A DNA stretch of 64,000 bases from Prostheceraeus crozeri (lineage: Eukaryota; Platyhelminthes; Polycladida; Euryleptidae). The notes under the pieces were generated by a model that was not told the origin of the DNA, made no database searches, and saw nothing but the letters and a program-made list of their open reading frames with translations. The stretch covers positions 372,001 through 436,000 of the forward strand of contig CAJQUW010010329.1 of the NCBI GenBank assembly GCA_907163375.1, read 5' to 3'. Positions 32,178-43,345 of the stretch are shown here, piece after piece. Both the position numbers and the translations under genes were made by a program. Numbering within the stretch: the first letter of the stretch is position 1; each line of letters starts with the position of its first letter.

Positions 32178-32757
32178 TTAAGGTGATCGTTCATTCAATG
32201 TGGGATGAAGGAGCTTGATCATAGCTTTTTCTTTTAGTTCGCGCTCTATTCGAGTGGCGCCTGAATGTAATTGGTAGATGGGAGCAGCCTCAAACATGGG
32301 ATTCATGCCGTTCGCACAAACAGCTATATGCCTGCTAACCTCTAAAATTCTGTAGTTAGCATGAAAAATATGTTGTCTATGGACAGTCAGTCTGTTTCTA
32401 AATAAATCGCCAGTCTGCCCCACATAAAACTCATTGCAATATCTACATCTCAAAATATAAATGACATTTTTGGACAAACAATTCAAGTTCTTCTTGATAG
32501 AAAAAGTCCTGGTATAATTGCCACACTTTAAGTTGATAGATGTGCCCGTGATCAAAAAATCGCAACAACCACAGCGTGGGTCCCCACATCTAGAGACGCC
32601 GGTAATAGTAGGGCGATAATTCTTATTTAAAATTCTGAGCAAAGATGGGGGTTGACGGTATGATCTGAAGATTTTACGATCCTGGAAAGGGGTTATCAAT
32701 TTCAAGCTGTCGGAAACAGGTTTTATCACATTTGCAAAAACGTTGGGGTTATTTTTA
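32178..32757 (-). pseudogene. Penelope-like GIY-YIG endonuclease domain (3' part of the RT gene)
   Basis: Continuous with the reverse transcriptase before the piggyBac insertion; the tandem copy shows the uninterrupted join (YICTFNKNNPNVFTNVIKPV). It carries the linker with CGDPRCGCCDFL, then GIY-YIG: SKNVIYILRCRYCNEFYVGQ, TGDLFRNRLTVHRQHIFHAN, and a C-terminal catalytic helix and KLLHPTLNERSP. The endonuclease nicks the target DNA. The frame is intact here and is disabled only by the 3.35-kb insertion. Confidence 0.9.
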
Positions 32758-32987
32758 TTAACCCTCTAACTACCAGGGATAAAACCATCATTAACTACCA
32801 TGGGGTCATTTTTTGACCCCAATATTATTTTCATAAGACAATCATCGTTTTTGTAAATTTTGGCATACCGATTTGTGTATGGAATACAAAAGTGAATATT
32901 AAAACCAATACGAGTTACACATGACATTCGATTGTATAATTTCAGACAGAACAAGTAGGCCTACACAAGAAAGAGGAGTGGTTATTG

Positions 32988-35474
32988 CTAATTTGTTGGG
33001 CAGTGAGTACAAACGCATGTGAAAGATTTCTTCTTCATTTTCGTATGACTTCTGCAGATTGTGGCACCACACTTACAACACTCGTCACTGCTTTTCCTGT
33101 CATCCTCGCGAGGACATAGGCTGCATCTCTTGCGCTTGATTAGGATACGATCAAAAGAAGCATTCGAAATTGCGCGGCTTTCTCGATCAGTGATTGCATC
33201 CAAAATCATCATGTGAGGCAATTCTTCTAAGAAAAGTCTTCTTCTGTGTGACTTTCCAACGTGATAACTAGAATGAGTGGATAAGAAGACTATATAGGCG
33301 TTGTAACAGGCAATATCGACGAAATTGCTAAACAATGCCATTGTCCATGGCCTTGTCTTTCTTTTACAAGAATATGTTCGAGTCAGCTTGTCGATAGTAT
33401 CAACAGCTCCTGGAAATAAAAGAACAAGTGGATTGTATGAGGTCTACCAACTGCCGTTATGTAATCAGCATATTGGTCTTATGCTTTCATTTTATTCTAT
33501 GGTCTATATGAAACTAGAAGCAAATGTAGGCCTGTATTATGCATCTGAGAAATATTATTTTAGCTCTAGATGCATTTTACATGTAGATGCATCTGAGAAT
33601 GTATTCAAAGGAGTATAGAAATTTTGATATAAATTTGTTGCAAAAAGACAGTATCCCGCTTTGTTAGCACATGTATGTTTTGATAAACTTAATTTTGTGT
33701 CACTAAAGCTGGTTTCGAAGTGAGAACATGTTTCTATATGTAAAACGTCTGAGGAAATATCCTATAATTTCAATTGGTCTGTTGTTTTCAAGCATGCAGT
33801 GCATAGACTATACATGACGTGCAGGTGAATGAAAGTCCAGCATCTAATCAAAACCATCTATATAGAAGTGCTGTCAGTAGGAAGTGGTTTGGATTCATGA
33901 TTGCCTAATAGGCCAAAAGTCCAAAAGTAGGGTTACCTCCAGACAATAATGCAAACAATGCACAAATTATTGCTCGAAATTTATACTTCAAGCTATCAAA
34001 TAATGAAGAATATTTTGACCAATAATTTGTCTGGAGTTGACCCTACTTTTGGCCTGTGAATCAAAACCATTTAGATATAATGTACAACTGAACAATGAAA
34101 ATAATTTATTTATGCTTACCTTTCGTTCGATTGTATTCTAAAATCATATCAGGTTTCTTGTCGACACGATCGGATACTTCTGCACTGTGATGTTGTGTCG
34201 ACATCAGGACAACCAGTCTTCCTTTTTTTTGGAGTGTATGAAGCAAGAGTTGTATTCGATTGAAATGCAAATTTCGATGATAATTCTTCTCGACCACACT
34301 TCGATGTTATCACTGGAGGTAAAAACCGTTTATTTTGTCGGACTGTACCAACGTAGGTCAGGTTATTTGATAACAGAGCATTGCTGAGAAAAATGCTAGA
34401 GAAAAGTTATCTCCTGTGACATTGCGTCCGGAATTCTTCAAGTGTTCTGTCATTTGCATGACCACTCTGGCTCCTTGGCCGATTTCAGCTGAGTGCCCAG
34501 TTTTTCCACAGTACACTTCTAAATTTGAGCAGTAGCTTGTCTCAACGTCACACATGAGCCAAAGCTTGATTCCATATTTCCCCGGTTTGCTGGGTATATA
34601 CATCTTGAAACCAGCACCGTCCCCGAAATAACACCAGCTGCTCGTCCACTATAACATTCGTCCCCGGTTTAAAATTTGATCGACACTTGGCAGCAAATAG
34701 ATCATGATCTAATTGGAGCTAGCTTGTCTCTAGAACGTCGGTCAGTTCTCGTGTTTCTATCATCAAATCTCAGACATCTTGTGAGTTCACTGAATCGATT
34801 CCTGGACATTGCTTTAGCGAAAACAGGGCGTCCATGATCTCGGTTCCACAGATGTTCAATAGGTTCCAATCTTGCACGATACACACCAGCCAGTATAAGA
34901 AGTCCAATATAAGTTTGCAGCTCTTTTTCTTCAGCGTTTTTCCATCTATCTCCAAGAACTCGATGACCTTCTTCATTGGTATGTGTAATTATCATTCTTA
35001 TCATACTTGGTGTTATGAAGCAATAAAAAGCTCCCAATGGGTCACCCGATCGTTCTGTGGTTGATTTTGTGGGACCTGGTTGCTCACGCACAATGTTACC
35101 TTCGACGACCCTGTGACGATGGATGAGGATTCCATACTTCCATCTCGTGCATGATAAGACTCAGGTGTTGTTTGAGTTTCTTGGTTTTCACTACTTTCCG
35201 AACTTTTATCCTCCAAGACGTCATCATCGTCGCTCACTTCAGATAATTGATTAGCTGGTTCACTGAAGTTTTCTGCTTCTGAGACATCATCATCAGTGGA
35301 CTCTTCTTCTATATTAGTTCCAAACAAGGTATTAGTCGCCAGAAGAGCAGCAGCTCGCTGTGTCCTTCGAGACGAAAAGCCTTCGGCCATAAACACCTCA
35401 AATGTAATGTCACTGTTCACAAGCGTCTGCCGGCCACGGAATAAATGAATGTCACTGATACCGCGTCTTTCCAC
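32988..35474 (-). pseudogene. piggyBac transposase with one intron
   Basis: The acidic N-terminal region (EESTDDDVSEAENFSEPANQ) precedes the DDE_Tnp_1_7 core: AEEKELQTYIGLLILAGVYR, FSELTRCLRFDDRNTRTDRR, KPGKYGIKLWLMCDVETSYC, GDNFSLAFFSAM and KKPDMILEYNRTKG. After a 710-base intron (34119 down to 33410, AAAG|GTAAGC ... TTTCCAG|GA) the frame resumes as AVDTIDKLTRTYSCKRKTRP and ends in a Cys-rich finger (CSLCPREDDRKSSDECCKCG). The splice restores the family motif NRTKGAVDT. Frameshifts near 34230, 34300 and 34650 and a stop after WELFIAS near 35013 make it inactive. Confidence 0.88.
33410..34119 (-). other. intron of the piggyBac transposase
   Basis: Donor AAAG|GTAAGC at 34120/34119 and acceptor TTTATTTCCAG|GAGCTG ending at 33410. 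Splicing joins LEYNRTK to GAVDTIDKL in phase, exactly the conserved piggyBac context. The intron is 710 bases with no coding content, though it holds two inverted words (CTCCAGACAATAATGCAAAC and its relatives around 33935-34040). Confidence 0.8.
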
Positions 35475-36114
35475 TACCTAGTCGTGAGTCATTCGATCGA
35501 AGTTCGGATGATCTCAGTGCACGTGCAATTCATCAAAACAGATAGATCTTGGTATGAACCGTGCGCTCTCCGCTTTGTATGTATGGCGTTAGAAGTCGCT
35601 CAGACCGCACGCTTGCCAGGAACACACGTGTAACGAAAGCTCATCGTCAATATACTTGATATTGATCATGCGATATTCAAAGGCATATTCTGTTTGTGAA
35701 TGGATATCATCAAGGCTATATAGGCCTACACAAGATGGATCGAATAATGGAGTAATTCGATCTACTACAGCAACCTATTATTTCACACAAAAAGATAAAT
35801 CAATTAAGTTGGAATCTGACAGCATTGTAAAATTGGCACCAGTAAACAAGATAAATTTGTTAACGCATCATAACATTTTTCTGGTGCATTGAAACTTGGG
35901 GTCAAAACATGACCCCCATGGTAATTAGTGATGGAATTTTGATTTTCCAGTGATGCGCCTTTATAAATAACATTATTACATATCCAAATACATAAACATA
36001 AGCGCAATATTCATGCAGACAAAGTCACAGAACCATAACATGTTGGAGAGCTTGTGAGAAATTTGCTATGAAAAAGATCATTATTTAGATGGTAGTTACA
36101 TGGTAGTTAGAGGG

Positions 36115-37774
36115 TTAAATGTACAAATATAAGGAATAGCTTTATTATCAAACTTCTCTACAATTCTGGTATCACAACGAGAAGCACGGGAAAATGCACT
36201 ATCAATAAGATCTGATGGATACTTTAATTTTAGCAAACTGGATTTTAGAGTCGCTAATTGAACTGCCTTCCTGTCATTATTAGAAACAATCGTATAAATA
36301 CGTCTCGCTAACACAAAAGGGATATTTAATAAGATATGTTTGGGATGAGCAGAGGTAAAAGGGACATAGCTTTGACTGTCGGTGACCTTTCTATAAATGT
36401 CATATTCTAATTTATTGTTGTGTTTGTAAATTTGAACGTCTAAAAAATGCATCTGACTTTCGCTGCATTCCATTGTAAATTTTATGTTATCATGTAAGTT
36501 ATTCAAAATCGCACAAAATTCTTCTATACAGCCAAAGCTACGATCCCACACAATCCAACAATCATCAATGTAGCGAGTCCACCTCGCTATAATTTTTGAA
36601 GAGATATCATTATTATACATTTCTCTCACAGTGTGATAAAGCTTTTCCTCTAAGAAACCCATTACAAGAATAGCAAATGTAGGGGCCATTTTTGTGCCCA
36701 TGGCCGTTCCTGATGTCTGCAAGTAGATAGAATCTTCGAAAGCAAAGTAATTATTTTCTAAAACAAAGCGAACAGCTGAAATTATGAACTCGTTAGAGAA
36801 CCTTTCCGGGATATAAGAATGTTTTTCGTTTATCCAGAAACTGATAGCCTCTATACCCAAAGAAAGAGGTATTTTAGTGTATAGTGATACAACATCAAAT
36901 GTGGCAAGCAAGATGTCATCAATATCAAAATCCACAGTGCAACAAGATGCCATAATTTCCAAAAAATGAAGCGTATCTCTGCAGTAACTCGGCACCAAAG
37001 GAACCAACGGCTTGAGAAGATCATCAATAAAGGAACTCAGATGACTTGTGGGAGAGAAAGTGCACGACACTATTGGACGAAATTTGAGATCGGATGGAGG
37101 GGAGATATCTGTACAGCCGAAATTGTCTACATTGATATTGGAAAAATGATCCTCATGCTTGTGTAATTTAGGCAGACCATAAATGTAAGGAGTTTGACCA
37201 TTGAAATGCGTCAGAAATTCTTTTTCAGTTTTCGTAAACTTACACGAATTGTCATTTTCTCTTATTAGTGTTTTTATCTTGCTTAATGTGCTGTTGACAT
37301 TATAGTGAGCTATGAAGGTGTATGTATCATTATCGTGTAAATGTTCTTCAAACATCCTCATTCTGTAGAACTGATAATCAAGAACTACTATAGCACCACC
37401 TTTATCAGCCTTAGTTATGTGTAGTGACTCATTCTTCTTAAGGTTATTCAAACATTTGTTCTCGAGTTTAGACAAATTATAATGACGTCTATTTTGATCG
37501 TCTACCATATTAGCCGTACTATTAGTAATGCATCTATCAAAGTATCAAGTTGGCTATTCACCCCTTTCGGAGGGACAAAATCTGATTTGTTACATTTGAA
37601 ATGTCTAGAAGTTTCATCAACATCGTCCTTATAAAAATCAGATAGGCGAAGCCTCCTACAAAACTCAGTTACTTCTCCCTCTATCATGCAAGTATTCTTA
37701 TTTGGAATAGGTGCAAATTTGGAACCTTTAGATAATAAACGTTTGGATGCATCGTCAAGACCAATAGATGGCAA
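36115..37774 (-). pseudogene. Penelope-like reverse transcriptase
   Basis: The N-terminal piece starts LPSIGLDDASKRLLSKGSKF (37774 is a TTG; no nearby ATG). Then come RT blocks: ITKADKGGAIVVLD, YGLPKLHKHEDHF, LKFRPIVSCTFSP, LATFDVVSLYTKIPL, QTSGTAMGTKMAPTFAIL, the catalytic TRYIDDCWIVWD, and SQMHFLDVQIYKHN. It copies element RNA at a nicked target. A single-base frame change near 37505 divides the gene, and piggyBac interrupts its 3' end at 36115. Otherwise conserved. Confidence 0.93.
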
Positions 37775-37794
37775 GTTGAAGACAGAGACATTGC

Positions 37795-38781
37795 TTATCC
37801 TAAAAAAGGAATATCATCATTGTGCGATTCATACATTTCATGATTCAAACTGTTGACGTTGTTGCGATTATTTCTACCGCGTGAATATTGGTTGTACTGA
37901 TATCGACCTCTAGATCTATTATTATAATCATAATTATTTCTGAATCTGGACCTAGAATCTGGACGAGAATAATTTTGGTAAGGCCTTCTGTTGCCACTTT
38001 GAAACTTATTTCTTATAAAATGCCTTGACCTATCATTCCTATCATCTGCAATATCTGCATACGTGCGCGGGTTGGCATCTTGCCTTAAAAATTTTGACTG
38101 ACTGTCAATAGACACTAAATGTTTGTCAGAATCAAAGAACTTGCTTTTCTCCTCCCAAATTTCTAGACTACGTTTGTCTTCGCTTTCTATCATCTCCTTC
38201 CACCTACCATGTTGAAGCTGCGCCATCTCACTAGTTAATTTCTTAGAAAAGTGATCACACACTTCAGCATCAATTTTACTTACGAATTCCATCTTCATTT
38301 CTGCCATAGCTCGTAAACGTTCAATTTCATGTTGGCACTCTTTTATGTAGAGGTTTCTTCTGAATTTTACTTCAAGTTCACTGTGCTGAGGCACTGGATT
38401 CCTGAAGAATTTACGAGGAATCCTGGGAGTTGGTTCATTGACAGCTTTTTCGTAAATATTGGCTTTTTGAAAATTAGAATATCCTTGGAAATAGTAAAAT
38501 TTTCTTTGGCGCAACTTTTCATCCCAATTGAAATTATGTGCTTCGATTGAGCTGGACACTTCCTTTGACAAAACAGTTAATTCTGACTTTATGTTGTCAT
38601 TGATGTTGGTTAGGCTTGTTTGAAGATCTTTAGATAGATCATTTTTTAACGTTGATAGCAAAACATTGCTAATTTGATGAAGAACTGTAGTTAAGGATTC
38701 GACTTTCTTAATTAAAGTATCCACCATCTCGGAAATTGATGTTATGTCATCCTTAATGACTGATCCCCGAGTACTAGCCAT
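37795..38781 (-). CDS. Penelope-like ORF1: coiled coil plus arginine-rich tail
   Basis: About 328 codons from ATG 38781 (MASTRGSVIKDDITSISEMV). A long heptad coiled coil covers residues 10-75, a mixed helical region follows, and the last 70 residues are rich in Arg, Asn, Tyr and Gly (NRRPYQNYSRPDSRSRFRNN, RSRGRYQYNQYSRGRNNRNN). This is the layout of nucleic-acid-binding ORF1 proteins of retroelements: an oligomer-forming coil and an RG-like RNA-binding tail. The stop lies about 20 bases before the reverse transcriptase frame. Most described Penelope-like elements lack such an ORF, although some families have one. Confidence 0.75.
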   Translation of the reverse strand: MASTRGSVIKDDITSISEMVDTLIKKVESLTTVLHQISNVLLSTLKNDLSKDLQTSLTNINDNIKSELTVLSKEVSSSIEAHNFNWDEKLRQRKFYYFQGYSNFQKANIYEKAVNEPTPRIPRKFFRNPVPQHSELEVKFRRNLYIKECQHEIERLRAMAEMKMEFVSKIDAEVCDHFSKKLTSEMAQLQHGRWKEMIESEDKRSLEIWEEKSKFFDSDKHLVSIDSQSKFLRQDANPRTYADIADDRNDRSRHFIRNKFQSGNRRPYQNYSRPDSRSRFRNNYDYNNRSRGRYQYNQYSRGRNNRNNVNSLNHEMYESHNDDIPFLG

Positions 38782-38801
38782 TTTGATCAAAAAGAATAAT
38801 A

Positions 38802-39789
38802 CAAAAACAGAGTAATCAAAATGGAAATAATATAAATAGTAGAAAACTCAGGAAAAAGTCATTAACTTAATTTCCAACCGGTTTTACCTGTTGATGCAGG
38901 CTATTCATGGAAAATGAATGTATTTGAAATCAATAGTACATAATATAAAATAATACATAGAAATAAACTTAAGGTGATCGTTCATTCAATGTGGGATGAA
39001 GGAGCTTGATCATAGCTTTTTCTTTTAGTTCGCGCTCTATTCGAGTGGCGCCTGAATGTAATTGGTAGATGGGAGCAGCCTCAAACATGGGATTCATGCC
39101 GTTCGCACAAACAGCTATATGCCTGCTAACCTCTAAAATTCTGTAGTTAGCATGAAAAATATGTTGTCTATGGACAGTCAGTCTGTTTCTAAATAAATCG
39201 CCAGTCTGCCCCACATAAAACTCATTGCAAGATCTACATCTCAAAATATAAATGACATTTTTGGACAAACAATTCAAGTTCTTCTTGATAGAAAAAGTCC
39301 TGGTATAATTGCCACACTTTAAGTTGATAGATGTGCCCGTGATCAAAAAATCGCAACAACCACAGCGTGGGTCCCCACATCTAGAGACGCCGGTAATAGT
39401 AGGGCGATAATTCTTATTTTAAAATTCTGAGCAAAGATGGGGGTTGACGGTATGATCTGAAGATTTTACGATCCTGGAAAGGGGTTATCAATTTCAAGCT
39501 GTCGGAAACAGGTTTTATCACATTTGTAAAAACGTTGGGGTTATTTTTATTAAATGTACAAATATAAGGAATAGCTTTATTATCAAACTTCTCTACAATT
39601 CTGGTATCACAACGAGAAGCACGGGAAAATGCACTATCAATAAGATCTGATGGATACTTTAATTTTAGCAAACTGGATTTTAGAGTCGTTAATTGAACTG
39701 CCTTCCTGTCATTATTAGAAACAATCGTATAAATACGTCTCGCTAACACAAAAGGGATATTTAATAAGATATGTTTGGGATGAGCAGAG
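38802..39789 (-). mobile_element. second, 5'-truncated Penelope-like copy in tandem
   Basis: It matches 32016-32757 plus 36115-36370 with only a few differences, and contains the 3' part of the reverse transcriptase joined directly to the GIY-YIG domain. One base is added near 39417 relative to the first copy (ATTCTTATTTTAAAATTC), shifting its frame. It has no piggyBac insertion, so it preserves the empty site. It acts as the pseudo-LTR of the tandem. Confidence 0.92.
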
Positions 39790-40030
39790 GCTGCTCCCAT
39801 CTACCAATTACATTCAGGCGCCACTCGAATAGAGCGCGAACTAAAAGAAAAAGCTATGATCAAGCTCCTTCATCCCACATTGAATGAACGATCACCTTAA
39901 GTTTATTTCTATGTATTATTTTATATTATGTACTATTGATTTCAAATACATTCATTTTCCATGAATAGCCTGCATCAACAGGTGAAACCGGTTGGAAATT
40001 AAGTTAATGACTTTTTCCTGAGTTTTCTAC
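39790..40030 (+). repeat. inverted 3' end of the Penelope-like element
   Basis: The complement of about 32045-32290. It starts abruptly at GGCTGCTCCCATCTACCAAT after GATGAGCAGA of the truncated copy and ends GAGTTTTCTACTATTTA. Inverted fragments joined to the 5' end of a truncated copy are a known signature of Penelope-like insertions. Confidence 0.9.
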
Positions 40031-40044
40031 TATTTATATATATA

Positions 40045-41777
40045 CGTGGTGTGATCCAAAATGTCCCGGACTAACCTACTTGCAGATAACCTGTGATAAC
40101 GAATACTACTTCAGATGTAAATTTAGGTCTTTAAGGCATGAGAAATATGGTTGCCGAAATTTTTCCGGTCAGTTTTCTATTTTTTCAAAATTTTCAAACA
40201 TTTTTGTCTGAATTTCAAGATTTTCCTATAAATTCTAGCGATTTAGAATTAATATATTTAGATTAACTTGACAGTTAAGCTATCACTAATAACCTGACTA
40301 ATAATTAACGGAAAAACAAATGTTTTGTGCCAGAAAACAGTTTACTTTTCAATGTATGAGCCGTTAGCATTCGTCACTTTTTGCCAACGAAGTCTCAATT
40401 CACAAAAAGCTTTATGAAAAAATTCCGGTGTCAAAGAATCAAAAAACTCAGTAACTGCATCCCGCAGTTCAACTGGCGATTCAAAATGGTGTCCACGAAG
40501 ATGCTTTTTGAGGAATCTAAACAGATAGAAGTCACTTGGGGCCAAGTCAGGTGAATAAGGAGGATGGCTCAATAGTTGAAATCCGTTTCTCGTTAAGGCA
40601 TTGGTTGTCTCCTGCGAGGTGTGAATCGGAGCATTGTCATGAAGCAAGTAGAGGGGAATGTTTCGTGGCTTTCTTATTTTCTTCCTCGCTTCAGATAACA
40701 GATTGGAATAATATTCGCTATTGATTCTTACTCCTTTATCCGCAAAGTCAACCAGTTGGATTCCCGAAGCGTTCCAAAAGACCGTCAGCATCAACGACCG
40801 GCGATGTGATGTTCCGGATCGCATTTTCAAAGGGGCAGACTCGCCTGATTTTCGCCACTCTGCAGATTCTCGCTTACTTTGAGGCAGATACAAACTTAAA
40901 GGTGTTTCATCCTCTGTAAGGATGCAGTTCAGAAACTGATCTCCGTGCATTTCGAGGAGATCCAAATTTGACTGTGCCGCCAGAAGTCTGTTCTCCTTCA
41001 GGTGACAGAAACTTCGGTACGAAACGTGATGCCAGTTTGCGATATCCAAGTCTTTCGATGATGTCATGACAGGAGTGATAACTGATTCGCAACTCTCTTG
41101 ACAACTCACGGATGGTTATCCTTCTGTGTGCTGTAATCACTTCATCGCACTGACTCGATTTCTCTTCCGGAATCTCCTGCGGCCGACCAACAGTTGAAAA
41201 ATCTTGCTCCACAGATTGTCTTCCGCGTTTAAATTCGCTTATCCAGAAATAAGCAGTAGTTCTCGATGGAGCTTTGCTTCCATATGCCAGGCTTAATTCC
41301 TTTAGAATGTCACCATTAGCGAAGCCGCGGATCAGGAGGTATCGTATCACACTGCGATATTCGACTGAAGACACGCTTGTCACATCCATCATGAAAACTG
41401 ATAGAACAAAGAACCATCGTTGACACGGATTTCTTAATGAATGCGTGCTGAATGAACTTCACTGATTGATATCGTAACACATGAAGCAATTAACAAAAGA
41501 CGTGCAATATTCATGGCAAAGATATCCGTCAAATAAGGTACAAATCAAAATCAATCTAACTATAACAATAAGACAAATCGGATCTCGATCAATTCAGAAA
41601 ATACAGAAATTCATGTTAAAATGTAAAAATATTTTTTAAAAATAGAAAACTGACCGGAAAAATTTCGGCGACCATATTTCTCATGCCTTAAAGACCTAAA
41701 TTTACATCTGAAGTAGTATTCGTTATCACAGGTTATCTGCAAGTAGGTTAGTCCGGGACATTTTGGATCACACCACG
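40045..41777 (-). mobile_element. mariner element (1.73 kb)
   Basis: The ends are near-perfect inverted repeats of about 110 bases starting CGTGGTGTGATCCAAAATGT, both next to TA in a TATATATA tract. The inner part of each repeat carries TCAGATGTAAATTTAGGTCT. It holds a leftward DD34D transposase. The long repeats and near identity suggest a young element, though its transposase is frame-shifted. Confidence 0.93.
40342..41392 (-). pseudogene. mariner transposase (DD34D)
   Basis: The N-terminus MMDVTSVSSVEYRSVIRYLL with a helix-turn-helix (SRTTAYFWISEFKRGRQSVE) and ITIRELSRELRISYHSCHDI. The catalytic part has LTEDETPLSLYLPQ (D1), LYLLHDNAPIHTS (D2) and PYSPDLAPSDFYLF (D3), spaced as in mariner. 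It ends ANGSYIEK. A frameshift near 41000-41050 separates the two halves. Length is about 350 residues, the family norm. Confidence 0.9.
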
Positions 41778-41795
41778 TATATATATATATATATA

Positions 41796-43020
41796 CAGTA
41801 GCGCTCAGCAAGTTTGCATCAAGCCTGAAATTTGCAGTTAATGTACGTATATCCCTTTGAAATCAAAATCAAAGTAGAAGCTCAAAGTGGTAAGAAAGAA
41901 TTTATCGAAACTTGCAATAGGACAGGTAATTAAGATAGAAAACAATCAAAGTCACTAATATTTCGTATGCCCACCATGGCTTTCTATTACCGAGGCTACT
42001 CTCCTTGGCATACTCTCCACCAAATGTTTGCACATTGCCTGGACCTCTTCATCTCGATTCCAGATCCGCACGAAGGACGAGGTTATGTCACTGCGAGATG
42101 TAGTTTTACAGTCTTTTAGTCTGCACTTGACAATTCCCCCACAAATTCTCAATCGGGTTGAGATCGGGAGATTGGGCCGGCCAGGTCATGATGTTCAAGT
42201 CCAGTTGTTCAAGACAGGCCTTGGTTCTTCTTGAGGTATGACATGGCGCGTTGTCTTGTTGAAACACACCAGAGCCATTTGGAAACCATTCCAACATTTG
42301 CTGGCGGACTCTTCCTTCGATGACATGCTTGATGTAGTAGGTACTGTCCATACTGCCTTCGACGACGTGCATTCTACCGGTCCCATACCAGGAGAAACAC
42401 GACCAGAACATGACACTCATGGGAAACTTTTTCGTCAGCTGGAAATGTTCGTCTGTAAGCGGATGACCGTCAATAACGCGAACGTACCGGCATTTTCCAT
42501 TGCCTGCGTAGACCATGGTCTCGTCGCTCCAGACAACCTTCTTCCAGTCCTCCATCGTCCATTCGCGATGTTCAAAGGCCCACTTCAGTCGAGCTTCCTT
42601 GTGCTTTTCGGTCAGGAATGGTCGTTTCGCCGGCGATCGAGTTTTACAGCCCGCCTCGATCAAGGCCCTCTTCATTGTTGAGAGGCTGACGTCTTCACCT
42701 TTAGCTCCAAGTTCTGTCTTTATGTCTTGGGCTGTGGCTTTCGGGCTTTTCACACACAACTGGCGAATATGACGGAGGTCGCGGTCCTCGAAAATTTTGT
42801 TGTGCCGCCACAGTTCTCTTAGCTTGTCGTGAAATCGCCAGTCTCTCGGTATTGCTTAAGGACACGTTGGACAGTCGATTGATTTGTTCCGACAGCCTCG
42901 GCGATTTCTCTCTGGGTTTTTGAAGTATGGTCAGCCAAGATAATTATTTGCGCACGTCGTTGGTTTCTGTCAGTCATCTTCTACTCGTGATAAAGTCACA
43001 AACTGATCGTATTCATACAG
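41796..43020 (-). mobile_element. Tc1-like element, right end uncertain
   Basis: It begins about CAGTAGCGCTCAGCAAGTTT at the TA tract that also borders the mariner element. The leftward transposase fills 41955-42977. I could not find a clear inverted partner of the left end to the right of the transposase, so the right limit is approximate and that end may be lost. Confidence 0.7.
41955..42977 (-). pseudogene. Tc1 transposase (DD34E)
   Basis: Starts at ATG 42977 with MTDRNQRRAQIIILADHTSK and the paired-like helix-turn-helix TQREIAEAVGTNQSTVQRVL. The catalytic parts are KKVVWSDETMVYAGNGKCRY (D1), VFQQDNAPCHTSRRTKACLE (D2) and MTWPAQSPDLNPIENLWG (D34E). The C-terminus ends ASVIESHGGHTKY. Frameshifts near 42125 and 42820 make it dead. 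About 340 residues, as usual for Tc1. Confidence 0.9.
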
Positions 43021-43244
43021 ACTCATGGTATGCGATCGATCATTCATAAATTTCAATTTAATTTTTTTTATATCTGTAGATATCTATGCATCTCACGGAA
43101 CGCAATGCACTAGAGCAATATGATGCTGACGGCTGACTGACAAACAATCGATAAAATGAGCAGCTGAAGAGATGGTAGGAGTCATAGCTATATTTTGATG
43201 CTATATGATGCTTATATATATATCAGAAATATTGCCCGTATTGA

Positions 43245-43300
43245 TTGAAAAGAAAAAAAAAGAAAAACAAATAGTTCTTCGAACTATTTGTTTTTCTTTT

Positions 43301-43303
<3 letters not shown>
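43245..43303. repeat. perfect hairpin around AGTTCTTCGAACT
   Basis: TTGAAAAG...GAAAAACAAATAGTTC faces GAACTATTTGTTTTTCTTTT then CAA, with only TTC at the centre. The stem is over 20 bp of perfect pairing; a longer A-run on one arm is the only asymmetry. A (TA)n tract of about 38 bases follows (43304-43342). It looks like the fused ends of a foldback or a collapsed MITE. Confidence 0.85.

Positions 43304-43342
<39 letters not shown>

Positions 43343-43345
<3 letters not shown>

Larger units (their letters stand above)
32762..36114 (-). mobile_element. piggyBac element inserted at TTAA
   Basis: TTAA at 32758-32761 and 36115-36118 flank 3353 bp that begin CCCTCTAACTACCAG and end with the complement TGGTAGTTAGAGGG. 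Inside both ends are inverted copies of ACCATGGGGTCA...TGACCCC (32797-32819 and 35895-35922). The tandem Penelope copy has the empty site (TTTTATTAAATGTACA at 39545-39560) with a single TTAA. The transposase is on the minus strand and dead. Confidence 0.96.
32016..38800 (-). mobile_element. Penelope-like element, near full length, split by piggyBac
   Basis: Reading on the minus strand: ORF1 (38781-37795), reverse transcriptase (37774 down to 36115), then after the piggyBac insertion the GIY-YIG endonuclease (32757-32178) and a 3' region. The 3' terminal sequence (ACAAAAACAGAGTAATCAAA onward, 32016) reappears directly upstream of ORF1 at 38802, so a second partial copy lies in tandem. Such partial tandems are typical of Penelope-like elements. 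The two copies are almost identical, indicating a recent insertion. Confidence 0.9.

Noticed and set aside
32988-33341. Cys-rich 117-codon ORF considered as a separate RING gene
   Set aside because: It follows the piggyBac core in phase after the predicted intron, and a C-terminal Cys-rich finger is normal for piggyBac transposases.
42238-42772. Plus-strand ORFs of 147 and 85 codons
   Set aside because: Antisense shadows of the Tc1 transposase, whose motifs are all on the minus strand.
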